This document shows positions 26,028-36,685 of a DNA stretch of 64,000 nt, piece by piece. Location: assembly GCF_014490725.1 (NCBI RefSeq), contig NZ_JACOQL010000005.1:1-64000 (forward strand), given 5' to 3'. This stretch comes from Paracoccus amoyensis. Lineage in GTDB: Bacteria; Pseudomonadota; Alphaproteobacteria; Rhodobacterales; Rhodobacteraceae. How positions within the stretch are numbered: the stretch's first letter is position 1; every line of letters starts with the position of its first letter. Made by a program: the position numbers and the translations under genes. Below the pieces are notes generated by a model. The model saw nothing but the letters and a program-made list of their open reading frames with translations, did no database searches and was not told the origin of the DNA.

Positions 26028-27284
26028 ATGTCAGATACCGCGATACCGGCCCAGACGCCGTTCCGGTTGAGTATGCTGATCTATGATCGGCGCTATCGCT
26101 CGCTGACCTTTCAGGTCATCGTTTTCATCCTTGTCATGGCTTTCGGATGGTGGCTGATCAGCAATACCATCGAAAACCTGCGCGTATTGGGCAAGGATTT
26201 CAATTTCGGTTTCCTGTTCCAACGCGCAGGATACGATATTCCGCAACCGCCGATCCCCTATACATCCGACGACACGCATCTGCGTGCGGCGGTGGTCGGC
26301 GTGCTGAACACGCTGATCGTTACGGTGCTGGGCTGTATCGCCGCGACCGTGCTTGGCGTGATCGTGGGTGTTGCGCGCCTGTCAAACAACTGGCTGTTCG
26401 CACGGCTGATGACCATCTATGTCGAGGCGTTTCGGAACGTCCCGCTGCTTCTGTGGATATTGGTGGTTTTCTCGGTCTTCCGAGAGGTTTTGCCGCCCCC
26501 GAACGCCTTTCGGGGTGAAAACGCCACTGCGTCGATGATCTTTTTCGACAATGTCGCACTGACCAACCGCTATACCGCGATCCCGACATTGGGCATGACC
26601 AATGATCCGGGCAGCCTCGATCTGGGTTGGCGCATCACCATCAGCTGGGCGACGATCGCATTTGCTGTCGCACTGATCGGCGGCTGGCTGGTTCACCGGG
26701 CCATCGCGAACTGGGCGCAAAAGACGCAGGACCAGACCGGCAGCCGCCCGACGACATGGTGGATGAGCCTTGCGGTCATGACGGTCCCGTCGCTGCTGCT
26801 GATCTGGTATTTCGGCCTGCACCTGATACCGCCGGAAATGAAGGGCTTCAACTTTGTGGGTGGCCTGAACATCAGCAACGGTCTGGTCGCCCTTTGGCTG
26901 GCGCTGACACTGTATACTGCCGCCTTCATCGCCGAGATCGTCCGCGCCGGGATCCTTGCCATCAGCAAGGGCCAGTCCGAGGCCTCCTTCGCCCTGGGCA
27001 TCAGCCCCCGTCGCACCATGAGCCTTGTGGTTCTGCCGCAGGCGCTTCGGGTCATCATTCCGCCGCTGATCTCGCAATATCTGAATCTGATGAAGAACAG
27101 TTCACTGGCGATTGCGGTCGGGTTCATGGACCTGAAAGGCACACTGGGGGGCACCACGCTGAACCAGACGGGCCGAGAGTTGGAATCGATCCTGCTGATG
27201 ATGGGGATTTATCTGATCCTCAGCCTGATCATTTCGGCGGGCATGAACTATTTCAATTCACGCGTCAAACTGAAGGAGCGGTAA
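26028..27284 (+). CDS. aapQ: General L-amino-acid ABC transporter, permease AapQ
   Basis: AapQ (BztB) is one of two inner-membrane permeases of the transporter, 418 residues. Several hydrophobic helices are visible. The ABC-contact loop (EAA motif) reads AEIVRAGILAISKGQSEAS, and the following ISPRRTMSLVVLPQALRVI segment is typical of polar amino-acid permeases. The extended N-terminal half before the core is characteristic of the Aap/Bzt type. Starts 114 bases after aapJ; aapM begins one base after its stop. Confidence 0.95.
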   Translation: MSDTAIPAQTPFRLSMLIYDRRYRSLTFQVIVFILVMAFGWWLISNTIENLRVLGKDFNFGFLFQRAGYDIPQPPIPYTSDDTHLRAAVVGVLNTLIVTVLGCIAATVLGVIVGVARLSNNWLFARLMTIYVEAFRNVPLLLWILVVFSVFREVLPPPNAFRGENATASMIFFDNVALTNRYTAIPTLGMTNDPGSLDLGWRITISWATIAFAVALIGGWLVHRAIANWAQKTQDQTGSRPTTWWMSLAVMTVPSLLLIWYFGLHLIPPEMKGFNFVGGLNISNGLVALWLALTLYTAAFIAEIVRAGILAISKGQSEASFALGISPRRTMSLVVLPQALRVIIPPLISQYLNLMKNSSLAIAVGFMDLKGTLGGTTLNQTGRELESILLMMGIYLILSLIISAGMNYFNSRVKLKER

Positions 27285-27285
27285 G

Positions 27286-28740
27286 ATGAGCGAACTTCAC
27301 GCGGAAACCGTCCCCTTCGTTCGCGAAACCATGCTGCCACCCGCACCGCCGCCCACGCAGGAAGCTGGCGCCGTCAGATGGTTGCGCACGAACCTGTTTT
27401 CGGGGCCGGTCAATTCGGCCCTGACCATTCTGGGCCTGCTGATCGTCTGGTTCCTGGTCAACCATTTCTGGAACTGGTTCGCACATTCCGTCTGGAACGC
27501 AGGAAGCCTGTCCGAATGCCGCCAGATCATCATCGACCGGTGGGGCGAAGGTTCCACAGGGGCATGTTGGGCGGTTGTCCGTGAACGGTGGATGCAGTTC
27601 ACGTTCGGTTTCTACCCGTCCGGGCTTTACTGGCGTCCGACCATGGCGTTCGGGCTGTTGTTCGTCGCGCTTGCGCCGGTCCTGTTTTCGGAATCGCGCA
27701 AGATTCGCCGGATTGTCCTGCTGACGGCTGCGGTTCTGACGCTGTCGGCCATGGCCGTGCTGGGCGCACCGACCCATTGGTTCATCTTTGCCGCCGTCAT
27801 CTTTATCGGTGCAACGGTCATCGCTGAACAAAATCCGGGGCGCTTGCTGATTTTTTCACTGCTCTTCCCGTTTCTTGGCGTCTGGTGGTTATGGGGCGGA
27901 TCGTTGTGGGGGCCGATCATGGCCTTGGTGGGGCCAGTTCTGGGGTGGGTCGCTTATCGGCTTCTGGGCCGTTTCTCACCGATTCTGGCAGGGATTGGTA
28001 TGATCCTTGTCCCGCTGCTGTGGTGGATATTCCTTGCCGGTGATGCCGCGCGTGATGCGGAAAACCTGGCCTCACTGGCCATTCCTGCAGTCGCATCGGA
28101 CCGTTTCGGTGGCTTCCTGCTGTCGATCACCATTGGCCTGTCAGGCATCGCCCTGTCGCTGCCCTTGGGTATCGTTCTGGCCCTTGCCCGACGTTCGGAT
28201 ATGTTTCTGGTCAAGACGCTGGCGGTCATGTTCATCGAATTCATTCGGGGCGTTCCGCTGATTGCACTGCTGTTCGTGGCATCGCTGCTATTGAACTACT
28301 TTATGCCGCCCGGAACGAATTTCGACATCATCCTGCGCGTGATCATCATGGTCACGGTCTTTGCCGCGGCCTACATGGCCGAGGTGATCCGGGGCGGCCT
28401 GGCAGCCTTGCCGAAAGGGCAATACGAGGCGGCTGACGCACTTGGGCTGGACTACTGGAAGGCACAGCGACTGATCATTCTGCCGCAAGCGTTGAAGATC
28501 AGTATTCCGGGGATCGTGTCGACCTTTATCGGCATGTTCAAAGATACGACGCTGGTGACTTTCGTGGGCCTCTACGACCCATTGAAATCCATGTCCGATG
28601 CTGTTCGCGCCTCGACCGACTGGAAGGGCATCTACTGGGAGCCGTATATCTTTGTCGGCCTCATTTTCTTCATCATTTGCTTCGGCATGTCGCGCTATTC
28701 GATGTATCTTGAACGCCGACTGCAGCGCGAACACAGGTAA
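27286..28740 (+). CDS. aapM: General L-amino-acid ABC transporter, permease AapM
   Basis: AapM (BztC), 484 residues, is the second permease. It has a long N-terminal part with about four to six extra helices, then the core permease domain. The EAA loop is [20 protein letters not shown] followed by [25 protein letters not shown] lies inside the end of aapQ, so the two are translated together. Confidence 0.95.
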   Translation: MSELHAETVPFVRETMLPPAPPPTQEAGAVRWLRTNLFSGPVNSALTILGLLIVWFLVNHFWNWFAHSVWNAGSLSECRQIIIDRWGEGSTGACWAVVRERWMQFTFGFYPSGLYWRPTMAFGLLFVALAPVLFSESRKIRRIVLLTAAVLTLSAMAVLGAPTHWFIFAAVIFIGATVIAEQNPGRLLIFSLLFPFLGVWWLWGGSLWGPIMALVGPVLGWVAYRLLGRFSPILAGIGMILVPLLWWIFLAGDAARDAENLASLAIPAVASDRFGGFLLSITIGLSGIALSLPLGIVLALARRSDMFLVKTLAVMFIEFIRGVPLIALLFVASLLLNYFMPPGTNFDIILRVIIMVTVFAAAYMAEVIRGGLAALPKGQYEAADALGLDYWKAQRLIILPQALKISIPGIVSTFIGMFKDTTLVTFVGLYDPLKSMSDAVRASTDWKGIYWEPYIFVGLIFFIICFGMSRYSMYLERRLQREHR

Positions 28741-28750
28741 GGAGGCAGCC

Positions 28751-29539
28751 ATGAGCGAAGCCATCACCCGCAAGATCGACCGCAGCCAGATGCAGGTCAG
28801 CGACGAGGTCGCTATTTCCATCACCAATATGAACAAATGGTATGGGACATTTCATGTTCTGCGTGACATCAACCTGACGGTGCATCAGGGGGAACGTATT
28901 GTCATCGCCGGCCCGTCTGGTTCGGGGAAGTCGACCCTGATCCGCTGCATCAACCGACTGGAGGAACATCAGGCCGGGCAGATCATCGTTGACGGGGTCG
29001 AACTGACCAGCGACATCAAGAATATCGACAAGGTCCGGTCAGAAGTCGGCATGGTGTTTCAGCACTTCAACTTGTTTCCGCATCTGACGGTGCTGGAAAA
29101 CTGCACGTTGGCGCCGATCTGGGTGCGGAAAGTGCCCAAGAAGCAGGCCGAAGCCACGGCTATGCATTTTCTGGAAAAGGTGAAGATCCCTGAACAGGCG
29201 AATAAATATCCCGGCCAGTTGTCGGGGGGGCAGCAGCAGCGTGTGGCGATTGCACGTTCGCTGTGCATGCAGCCGCGGATCATGCTGTTTGATGAACCGA
29301 CATCGGCCCTTGACCCGGAAATGATCAAGGAAGTGCTGGATACGATGATCGAACTGGCCGAGGAAGGCATGACCATGCTGTGCGTCACCCACGAAATGGG
29401 CTTTGCGCAGGCTGTGGCGAACCGGGTGATCTTTATGGATCAGGGCCAGATTGTCGAACAGAACAATCCGCATGATTTCTTCAACAATCCCAAATCTGAA
29501 CGGACGAAACTGTTCCTTAGCCAGATTTTGGGCCATTGA
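28751..29539 (+). CDS. aapP: General L-amino-acid ABC transporter, ATP-binding protein
   Basis: AapP (BztD), 262 residues, powers the importer. Walker A is GPSGSGKST, the signature [13 protein letters not shown], Walker [13 protein letters not shown], and the switch His lies in [16 protein letters not shown]. The ATG at 28751 follows AAGGAGGCAGCC. Last gene of the aap operon; a terminator palindrome follows. Confidence 0.97.
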   Translation: MSEAITRKIDRSQMQVSDEVAISITNMNKWYGTFHVLRDINLTVHQGERIVIAGPSGSGKSTLIRCINRLEEHQAGQIIVDGVELTSDIKNIDKVRSEVGMVFQHFNLFPHLTVLENCTLAPIWVRKVPKKQAEATAMHFLEKVKIPEQANKYPGQLSGGQQQRVAIARSLCMQPRIMLFDEPTSALDPEMIKEVLDTMIELAEEGMTMLCVTHEMGFAQAVANRVIFMDQGQIVEQNNPHDFFNNPKSERTKLFLSQILGH

Positions 29540-29557
29540 GCCAATCTTAGAACCGAA

Positions 29558-29597
29558 AGGGCCGCTGCCAGATCTGGCAGCGGCCCTGTTAAAATCG
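29558..29597. terminator. Bidirectional terminator between aapP and the sixA-like gene
   Basis: Bases 29558-29587 are a perfect 30-base palindrome (15-bp arms, AGGGCCGCTGCCAGA and its complement). It is followed by GTTAAAATC on the plus strand and by TTTCGG on the minus strand. It lies between two convergent genes and can serve both. Confidence 0.75.
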
Positions 29598-29610
29598 GCG
29601 GGATCGTGTT

Positions 29611-30129
29611 TCAGGCGCGTCCGTCGAAGCGCACGAAATCCATCACACTGCCCATGCCCGGTCCGACCTCGGACCAGTCTTCGATCTGAAAGTCGATGAC
29701 CAAAGTCGCACAGGTCGGGTAGCGGCGGAATTCCGGGTCCAGTGGCGGGCGGGCGGGCAGCAGGGCGGCCAGTTCGGAAATGCCCGGATTATGACCGATC
29801 AGCATGACAGTCGGCTGCGACGCTGTTTTCAGGATCGTCAGCATTTTGTCCGGGCCAGCGTGATACAGACCGGGTTCGATTCGAACCAGCGGGCGCACCT
29901 CTAGCGGAGTGTTCTGGATGGTTTCCCAAGTTTCCTGCGTCCGCTTTGCAGAGGAACACAAAACCTCCTCGGGTTCGAAGCCGCGCGATGCCATGAAGTC
30001 GCCCAATTCGCGGGCGGATCGGTGGCCACGATCATTCAGCGGTCGGTCATGATCTGCAAGGGCAGGGTCATCCCAAGCCGATTTGGCGTGACGCGTCAAA
30101 ATCAGCCGGCGATATCCAAACGGAGTCAT
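29611..30129 (-). CDS. SixA-like histidine phosphatase
   Basis: This 172-residue protein belongs to the histidine phosphatase superfamily. The phosphoacceptor His is in LILTRHAKSAW (residues 9-19) and the second catalytic His in LIGHNPGISELA. The short form without an insert resembles SixA, which removes phosphate from phosphohistidine proteins such as Hpt domains or the PTS protein NPr. The substrate here is unknown. It lies 86 bases downstream of argB on the same strand. Confidence 0.88.
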   Translation of the reverse strand: MTPFGYRRLILTRHAKSAWDDPALADHDRPLNDRGHRSARELGDFMASRGFEPEEVLCSSAKRTQETWETIQNTPLEVRPLVRIEPGLYHAGPDKMLTILKTASQPTVMLIGHNPGISELAALLPARPPLDPEFRRYPTCATLVIDFQIEDWSEVGPGMGSVMDFVRFDGRA

Positions 30130-30215
30130 GGGAATGCCTTATCCTGTATCAGTCAAATCACAGCCTGCCACAGCATTTCGGGCTTCGGCAAGGGGCGTAT
30201 CAACAAACCATTATC

Positions 30216-31130
30216 CTATTGTTCCGTTCCGCCTTGACGCAGCCCATGAGGTCTGGTGCTGGACTTGGTTGAGCGGATGATCGAGCCCGCACCATGTTCG
30301 GTAAACAGCTCTAACAGCGATGCGTTTGGAACCCGGCCGTCCAGAATAACGACAGCGCGAACGCCGTCTTGCAGAGCCTTCAGCGCGGTTTCGGTTTTGG
30401 GGATCATCCCGCCCGCGATCTGGCCGTCAGCGATCATTGCACGCACGTCGTCGGGGTGCAGCTGGGTCACAACCTCACCCTCTGCATTCTTGACGCCAGC
30501 CACGTCTGTCAGCAGCAAAAGCCGGTCGGCCCGCAATGCGCCGGCGATGGCACCGGCGGCGGTGTCGCCATTGACGTTGAAGGTTTCGTTATCCGCCATC
30601 CCGGTCGCCACGGGGGCGATGACGGGGATCATCCCGGCTGTATAAAGATCGCGGATAATCTGGACGTTCATTTCGACGGGGCGGCCCACGAAGCCAAGTT
30701 CCGGGTCGTCCGCCTCGCAGACCATCATATCGTCATCCTTGCCACTGATGCCGACGGCGCGGCCGCCGGCGTCGTTGATGGCCTGAACGATGCGCTTGTT
30801 GACCAAACCGGACAGGACCATTTCAACGACCTGCACGGTTTCCTTGGTGGTCACACGCTTGCCGCGCACGAACCGACTTTCGATGCCCAGCTTCGCCAAC
30901 AGTTCGTTAATCATCGGCCCGCCGCCATGCACGACGACCGGGTTGACGCCAACCTGCTTCATCAGAACGATGTCGCTGGCAAATTCTGCCATGGCTTCAT
31001 CGTCGCCCATGGCATTGCCACCAAATTTGACAACAACAACCGACCCCGAATAGCGCTGCAGATAGGGCAGCGCTTCCGACAAGGTGCGAGCGGTGGCGAT
31101 CCAGTCACGGTTCATGTTCTGCGTTCTCAT
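30216..31130 (-). CDS. argB: Acetylglutamate kinase
   Basis: ArgB (304 residues) phosphorylates N-acetylglutamate, the second step of arginine synthesis and often its feedback point. Seen are [17 protein letters not shown] (nucleotide-binding Lys), [15 protein letters not shown] (substrate), and [14 protein letters not shown] with the C-terminal catalytic Lys. The first ATG is used; another at codon 6 (MNRDW) is possible. It follows engB after 46 bases. Confidence 0.96.
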   Translation of the reverse strand: MRTQNMNRDWIATARTLSEALPYLQRYSGSVVVVKFGGNAMGDDEAMAEFASDIVLMKQVGVNPVVVHGGGPMINELLAKLGIESRFVRGKRVTTKETVQVVEMVLSGLVNKRIVQAINDAGGRAVGISGKDDDMMVCEADDPELGFVGRPVEMNVQIIRDLYTAGMIPVIAPVATGMADNETFNVNGDTAAGAIAGALRADRLLLLTDVAGVKNAEGEVVTQLHPDDVRAMIADGQIAGGMIPKTETALKALQDGVRAVVILDGRVPNASLLELFTEHGAGSIIRSTKSSTRPHGLRQGGTEQ

Positions 31131-31176
31131 TCAGTGGCCCCTGTGCAACGACTGGACCCTAGGACGCTTGCGCGGA

Positions 31177-31827
31177 TCAGTCCAGACCGGCGATGATGGT
31201 GCGCAATGTGGCGATGCCCTGACCTTTTTCGGATGAGGTCAGCACAAGCTGAGGGAATGCGGCAGGATGCTTTTGCAGCTCGGCCTCGACCTGTTCGATC
31301 ACCGGCTTGATCGCATTCGGACCCAACTTGTCGACTTTGGTCAGCACCACCTGAAACGGGACCGCTGATTTATCCAGCAGCGTCATGATTTCATGGTCGA
31401 CGGGTTTGACCCCGTGACGAGAATCGATCAGGCAGAAAGCCCGGCGCAGCGTTGGGCGACCTGCCAGATAGTTTTTCAACAGCGCCTGCCATTTCGCCAC
31501 GATGGCGACGGGGGCCTTGGCAAAACCGTATCCGGGAAGATCCACCAGATAGCTGTGATCGCCCAGCGAGAAATAGTTGATCTCTTGCGTGCGGCCCGGC
31601 GTGTTTGATGCGCGGGCAATACCTTTGCGCCCGGTCAGCGCGTTAATCAGGCTGGATTTGCCGACATTACTGCGTCCGGCAAAGCAAACTTCCGCCCGGT
31701 CAGCCGGCGGGAGGCCGTCCATCGCAACGACGCCCTTCACGAAATCGACGGGGCCCGCGAATAGCTGGCGTGCTGCCTCGGCCTGGGCGGCTTCCGGTTC
31801 GTCGGCTACGGGGAATGCTACTTTCAC
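31177..31827 (-). CDS. engB: Ribosome biogenesis GTP-binding protein EngB/YihA
   Basis: EngB (216 residues) is an essential GTPase in late 50S assembly. G1 is GRSNVGKSSLIN, G2 NTPGRTQEINYF, G3 DLPGYGFAK and G4 LTKVDKLG. The start is GTG at 31827, overlapping the stop of the MOSC gene. It is in the yidC-MOSC-engB-argB order usual for this family of bacteria. Confidence 0.95.
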   Translation of the reverse strand: MKVAFPVADEPEAAQAEAARQLFAGPVDFVKGVVAMDGLPPADRAEVCFAGRSNVGKSSLINALTGRKGIARASNTPGRTQEINYFSLGDHSYLVDLPGYGFAKAPVAIVAKWQALLKNYLAGRPTLRRAFCLIDSRHGVKPVDHEIMTLLDKSAVPFQVVLTKVDKLGPNAIKPVIEQVEAELQKHPAAFPQLVLTSSEKGQGIATLRTIIAGLD

Positions 31828-32585
31828 ACTGTCACCTCATCGCCAATCGCGATTGCGCCGCCAGTCACGACCTCGGCAAAGATGCCAAAGTCGGTATGGC
31901 CATAAAGTTGGGCCAACCGGGCCAGCATATCGACATCGCGCCGCCCGGTTTCGGTATTTGCGCTGGTGGCCTCACAGCGCCCTATATGATCGGTTACGCG
32001 CAGTTCGATACTGCCGATACGGATGACCTGACCAATCAGATCGCGTTCGGCACCCGGTGCCAGCCCATCGACCCACAGATTGCCACGCCAACGGTCGATT
32101 CCGATGGGCTGGCCCAGACGTGCCTCCAGATCGGCAAGGCTGGTCAGGGACAGGATCGAAATCCACGGCCATTTGCTGTCGGTCCAGATCGCAGCCCCGC
32201 GAACCAGACGGGAGATGGGCGAAGCGTCTGCTGGCCATAGCGGGCGCAGCCAGTGAATCAGCTGGTCGCCATCGGCTTCCGGCTCAAAGCTAATCGTTGG
32301 TTGGTCGGGATGGGTCAGGGTAATTCTGTCACCGTCCCAACCACCTTTGACAGCCTGCAGCCTGTGTCCGGTCACACCGCGCAGAAATTGGGATTTGGGT
32401 AACCAGCGGTCGGGTTCGCCAGCAGTCTGGCTGGCTTGGGCGTTCCGCTCTCCTGCTTGGGTCAGAACCGCCCATTCGCGATCGCCGGGCAGCCGTTTGG
32501 CCGCCGAAAGGGTCACCTGGCCCAGACCTTCCCCCCCGATCGACTTGATCGGATGGCGACGGATATGGGCCAGGCGCGGTGTCAT
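31824..32585 (-). CDS. MOSC-domain protein
   Basis: A 253-residue protein with an N-terminal MOSC beta-barrel domain (HIRRHPIKSIGGEGLGQV) and a MOSC core containing RWRGNLWVDGL and the conserved Cys in DHIGRCEAT. MOSC proteins carry sulphur or bind the molybdenum cofactor; some are amidoxime- or N-hydroxyl-reducing components. The exact reaction is unknown. It overlaps yidC upstream (ATGA) and engB downstream (GTGA). Confidence 0.9.
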   Translation of the reverse strand: MTPRLAHIRRHPIKSIGGEGLGQVTLSAAKRLPGDREWAVLTQAGERNAQASQTAGEPDRWLPKSQFLRGVTGHRLQAVKGGWDGDRITLTHPDQPTISFEPEADGDQLIHWLRPLWPADASPISRLVRGAAIWTDSKWPWISILSLTSLADLEARLGQPIGIDRWRGNLWVDGLAPGAERDLIGQVIRIGSIELRVTDHIGRCEATSANTETGRRDVDMLARLAQLYGHTDFGIFAEVVTGGAIAIGDEVTV

Positions 32586-34428
32586 TTATTGTCCGGCTTC
32601 TTCCGGCCGACTGGGACCGAGGATTTGATATTGCCAAACAGGTCCGGGCGATGCCCGTGCATCGTCATGATCGTGTATTGCTGAATGACCGTGATCAGGT
32701 TGTTGGTGATCCAGTACAGCACCAGACCCGAGGCAAAGCCGCCCAGCATGAACATGAAGTCCAGGGCATCCATGCAAAGATCATCTTTTGCGCCGGATCA
32801 GCCGGAGCCGGGTTCAGACGCTGCTGCACCCACATGCTGATGCCCAGAACGATGGCCAGCACCGGAAGTGACAGCGAATGCAGCAGGGTGCCTTGCGCGG
32901 GCGGGGCATAGGGCAGCAGCCCGAACAGGTTCAGCAGGCTGGACGGGTCCGGCGCAGACAGGTCGCGCAGCCACCCGATCCACGGGGCGTGCCGCAGTTC
33001 GATGGTGACGAAGATCACCTTATAGAGCGAGAAGAAGATCGGGATCTGAAGCAGAACGGGCAGGCAGCCAGCGGCAGGGTTGACCTTTTCCCGCTTGTAA
33101 AGCTCCATCACCTCTTTCTGCATCTTCATGCGGTCGTCGCCGGTGCGTGCCCGGATGGCCTCCATCTCGGGCTGCAATTCCTTCATTTTCGCCATCGAGA
33201 CATAGGATTTGCGCGCCAGCGGGAAGACCAGCAGTTTCAGGATGAAGGTCAGCGCGATGATCGACCAGCCCATGTTGCCGATATGGCCGTTCAGCCAGTG
33301 CAGCAGTTGGAAGATCGGCTTCGTCAGGAAGTAGAACCAGCCCCAGTCGATCGAGTCGACGAAGCGCTGAATGCCGGGGGTTTCTTCATAACCCTTGATG
33401 ACTTCCCAGACCTTGGCGCCAGCAAACAAATAGGATTGCGCCGAAAGCTGCTGGCCGGGTTCAACCGTTTGCATCGGATAGCGGGCTTCGGCCTGATAGA
33501 TGTCGGCGCCGTCGGCATATTTGACAACGGCTTCGAACGCCTGACCCGGTGCGGGGGCCAGCGTGGTCATCCAGTATTTGTCGGTAAAGCCGATCCAGCC
33601 GTTTTCATTGACGTTGACGACATTGGCGCGACCCTCGCGTTCGACAGGCTCCAATTCGGCGATATCGTCATAGTCCATCTCGACCAGTTCGCCGTCATGC
33701 ATGCCGACCGCGCCCTCGTGCAGCACGAAGTAGTTTTGCGTATCGGGTTTGCCGTGGCGCGCAATGATGCCATAAGGCGCGGCTGAAAATGCCGTGTCGC
33801 CGTTGTTCTGGACGCTTTGATCGACGGTGAACAGATAGTTGTCGTCCAGCGTATAGGTGCGGCGGAAGATCTGGCCTGCGCCGTTGTCCCATACCAGCGT
33901 GACGGGCTGACCGGGGGCAAGAACATCGCCCGATTCAACGGACCATACCGTCGTGGGGTTTGGCACCAGCGACGGATCAACGCCGGGACCGGGGGTCCAG
34001 CCATAGACGGTGTAATAGGGCTTCGACGCGCCGGTCTGAATATTCGCATCTGCGGTGGCCGAAGACGGCGACAACAGGCGCACGTCGGGCGAGTTGTCGT
34101 CCAGCGTTTCTTTGTATTTCACCAACAGCAGGTCATCGACGCGCCCACCCGCCAAAGAGATCGAACCCTTGACCGAGGGGGAGTCGATCTGAACGCGGCC
34201 AGCCTGCGTCGTTGCAGGTGTGGCGGTATCGGCAGCAAGATCGGCCGAACCCGCGGTCGCATTTGGCGCGGCCGGAGTCGCAAGACCTGGCGTGGCGGTC
34301 TGTTCCGCGACGGGTTGTTCCTGCGGCTGTTCGGCCGGAGGCTCTGGTGCGAAGAGGGTGTACCAGATCAGGATCACCACAAACGACAGGACTGTCGCCA
34401 GGATGAGATTGCGATTGTTATCTTCCAT
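32582..34428 (-). CDS. yidC: Membrane protein insertase YidC, with an apparent frameshift near the C-terminus
   Basis: YidC inserts proteins into the inner membrane alone or with SecYEG. Residues 1-556 read normally: N-terminal helix NLILATVLSFVVILIWYTLF, a large periplasmic domain, then the conserved core with the Arg in PLARKSYVSMAKMKELQPE. After Trp556 (codon at 32763-32761, AWMPW) the frame goes wrong and ends about 20 codons later at 32695. The other frame supplies the missing end from FMFMLGGFASGLVLYWITNN to the stop at 32582. Adding one base at about 32759-32761 restores a normal protein of about 615 residues. As YidC is essential, a sequencing or assembly error is the likeliest cause; a real mutation cannot be excluded. 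Confidence 0.85.
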
Positions 34429-34585
34429 TCCGTCACCAATGTCTTCGCGTCAGTCGCGCCGGTTCAACAGAAGGGGGCGTCAAAGGTCAAGCGGAATTGG
34501 CGTTTCGCCGGGATTCTACAGGGCGTTCACGTGGTCTTGCGGTGATGCGGGCGCGATTTGGCCGACTTGGGCATGCGCTGCCCGG

Positions 34586-35461
34586 TCAATCTTCGGCCCG
34601 CTGCAGGTTGGGAATATCCGAAACACCCGTTTCACCCGGAAACAGCGCCGCGAAATCGAATAGTTTTGGGTCCAGAAGGTGCGATGGACGCACATTCATC
34701 AGCGCGCGGAACATCACCTGACGGCGACCCGGTGTGCGTGATTCCCATTCGTCCAGCATCCGTTTGACCTGAACCCGCTGCAATCCTTCCTGACTGCCGC
34801 ACAGATCGCAGGGAATGATCGGATAGTTCATGGAACGGGCAAAGCGTTCGCAATCCCCCTCGGCCACATAGGCCAGTGGGCGCAAAACGGTCAAATCACC
34901 CTCTTCATTCAACAGCTTGGGCGGCATTGTTGCCAGGCGCCCGCCGTGGAACAGGTTCATGAAAAATGTTTCCAGAATGTCGTCGCGATGATGGCCCAGA
35001 ACGACCGCCGAACAGCCTTCTTCGCGTGCAATGCGATACAGGTTGCCACGACGCAAACGCGAACACAGGGCGCAATAGGTCCGGCCCTGCGGCACCTTTT
35101 CCTTCACGATGGAATAGGTGTCCTGATATTCGATACGATGCTCTACGCCCCGCTGCGACAGAAACTCTGGCAAAACGGTTGCGGGAAAGCCCGGTTGACC
35201 CTGATCCAGATTGCAGGCCAGCAGATCGACGGGCAGCAAGCCGCGCCATTTCAGCTCATACAGCACCGCAAGCAGGGTATAGCTGTCCTTGCCGCCAGAC
35301 AGACAGACCAGCCATCGGTCGCCCGGACGGACCATGCCATAGTCGTCGAGGGCCGCGCGCGTTTCGCGCACCAGCCGCTTGCGCAGTTTGCGATACTCGG
35401 TCGAGGACGGCGCGCCCGCGAATAGTGAGTGAATCTCGGTATCGTCGGAATCATCTAGCAT
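34586..35461 (-). CDS. ttcA: tRNA 2-thiocytidine synthetase TtcA
   Basis: TtcA (291 residues) thiolates cytidine 32 of certain tRNAs using ATP and an iron-sulphur cluster. The PP-loop [10 protein letters not shown] (about 55-64) is intact, as are the cysteine pairs in [11 protein letters not shown] and [11 protein letters not shown] that hold the cluster. In this window its likely tRNA substrate class includes tRNA-Arg with C32, as in the tRNA-Arg at 39035. It sits upstream of yidC on the same strand, 157 bases away. Confidence 0.95.
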   Translation of the reverse strand: MLDDSDDTEIHSLFAGAPSSTEYRKLRKRLVRETRAALDDYGMVRPGDRWLVCLSGGKDSYTLLAVLYELKWRGLLPVDLLACNLDQGQPGFPATVLPEFLSQRGVEHRIEYQDTYSIVKEKVPQGRTYCALCSRLRRGNLYRIAREEGCSAVVLGHHRDDILETFFMNLFHGGRLATMPPKLLNEEGDLTVLRPLAYVAEGDCERFARSMNYPIIPCDLCGSQEGLQRVQVKRMLDEWESRTPGRRQVMFRALMNVRPSHLLDPKLFDFAALFPGETGVSDIPNLQRAED

Positions 35462-35567
35462 GTCATTCGCATTAGGCTAACGGCCCTGTTGCGGCAAGAG
35501 GAACGAACTTTGTTTTGGTGAAACCGGCTAGTGATGGTAATCTGAACCAAATAGTTTGGATGATTCC

Positions 35568-36458
35568 ATGTTTTATCTTTTTACACGACGGGCATATTTT
35601 GCCGCAAAAAGTAATTTCACCAATCGCCCGGCCGGCCTGACACGATATCTTCGGCTGTCCGCATCTGGCGACGGTATCCATAGTGGCCATGCCATTAACC
35701 GCGACAACTGGCTGTCAGAAGCGCTGGCCAGTGCCCGAACGCCGGACATCCTGATTTTTGTTCACGGATATAACACGTCGCAAAGCTCGCTGTTGCTGCG
35801 GCATGCCATGCTGCAACAAAAACTGGCCCAGAATGGGTTCAAAGGGACAATCGTGTCCTTTGACTGGCCAAGCGATGGCAGCAATCTAAGCTATCTGGCA
35901 GACAGGAATGAGGCGAAAGCCGTGGCGAATGCGCTGCTGACAGATGGTATTCTGATGTTTCTGGCGCAGGCACCGAAACACCGCGTTCACATTCTGGCCC
36001 ATTCAATGGGAACATATCTGACGCTGCGGGCGCTTTCGGCCGGTGGGCGTTGGGCGGTGGAACAGGTGATTTTTACTGCGGCGGATGTCGATTCCGATTG
36101 GATGAAATCCGGGGCTTGGGGATCGTTGGTGATGCAGCATCGCTGCAAACAATTCACCAATTTCCATAACACACGGGATGAAGTGCTTATCCTGTCCAAG
36201 AACATGTTCAATCGCGGTGCCGCGCGGGCCGGATTGGATGGTCTGCCCGGCCAAATCCCGAAAAGCTACCGCGATGTCTACTGCACAGAGCAATACAAGA
36301 CCCGGGTGGCTGCGCCGACGATGATCCGGTCGCATAACTGGTATTTCGAGGATGTCGGATTTTACCGCGATCTTGCGCTGACGCTGGCAGGAACGGCCGC
36401 CGACCAGATGCCGACGCGGGTGGCTACAAATACCGGTGGGCAGGCGCTTTATGCCTGA
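35568..36458 (+). CDS. Alpha/beta hydrolase of the DUF900 type
   Basis: A 296-residue serine-hydrolase-like protein. Strand and oxyanion region: DILIFVHGYNTSQSS; nucleophile elbow: HILAHSMGTYLTLRAL with Ser in HSMG. The catalytic His is probably in MIRSHNWYFED near the C-terminus. This matches the DUF900 group (lipase-like enzymes of unknown substrate). The ATG at 35568 is preferred to a TTG four codons upstream. It is divergent from ttcA and convergent with yidD, interrupting the usual yidD-yidC neighbourhood. Confidence 0.85.
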   Translation: MFYLFTRRAYFAAKSNFTNRPAGLTRYLRLSASGDGIHSGHAINRDNWLSEALASARTPDILIFVHGYNTSQSSLLLRHAMLQQKLAQNGFKGTIVSFDWPSDGSNLSYLADRNEAKAVANALLTDGILMFLAQAPKHRVHILAHSMGTYLTLRALSAGGRWAVEQVIFTAADVDSDWMKSGAWGSLVMQHRCKQFTNFHNTRDEVLILSKNMFNRGAARAGLDGLPGQIPKSYRDVYCTEQYKTRVAAPTMIRSHNWYFEDVGFYRDLALTLAGTAADQMPTRVATNTGGQALYA

Positions 36459-36463
36459 CGCGC

Positions 36464-36685
36464 TTAGTCAGGAACGTTGTCGATACCGCTGCCGCCCCAG
36501 GGATGACAACGCCCGATCCGCCGCGCGGCCAGCCAGCCGCCCTTGATTGCGCCGTGTTTTTCCAGGGCCTCCAGTGCATAGGCCGAACATGTGGGCTGAA
36601 AGCGGCATCCATGCCCGACCCAGGGTGACGCGACCAGACGGTAGGCGCGGACGGGCAGGGCGACGATCCGGGCCAGCGGTGTCAC
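36464..36685 (-). CDS. yidD: Membrane protein insertion efficiency factor YidD
   Basis: YidD (73 residues) is a small protein that helps YidC-dependent insertion. The family core is plain: YRLVASPWVGHGCRFQPTCS, YALEALEKHGAIKG and RIGRCHPWGGSGID. It overlaps the rnpA stop by four bases, so both are translated together. It usually lies next to yidC; here ttcA and a hydrolase gene separate them. Confidence 0.95.
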   Translation of the reverse strand: MTPLARIVALPVRAYRLVASPWVGHGCRFQPTCSAYALEALEKHGAIKGGWLAARRIGRCHPWGGSGIDNVPD

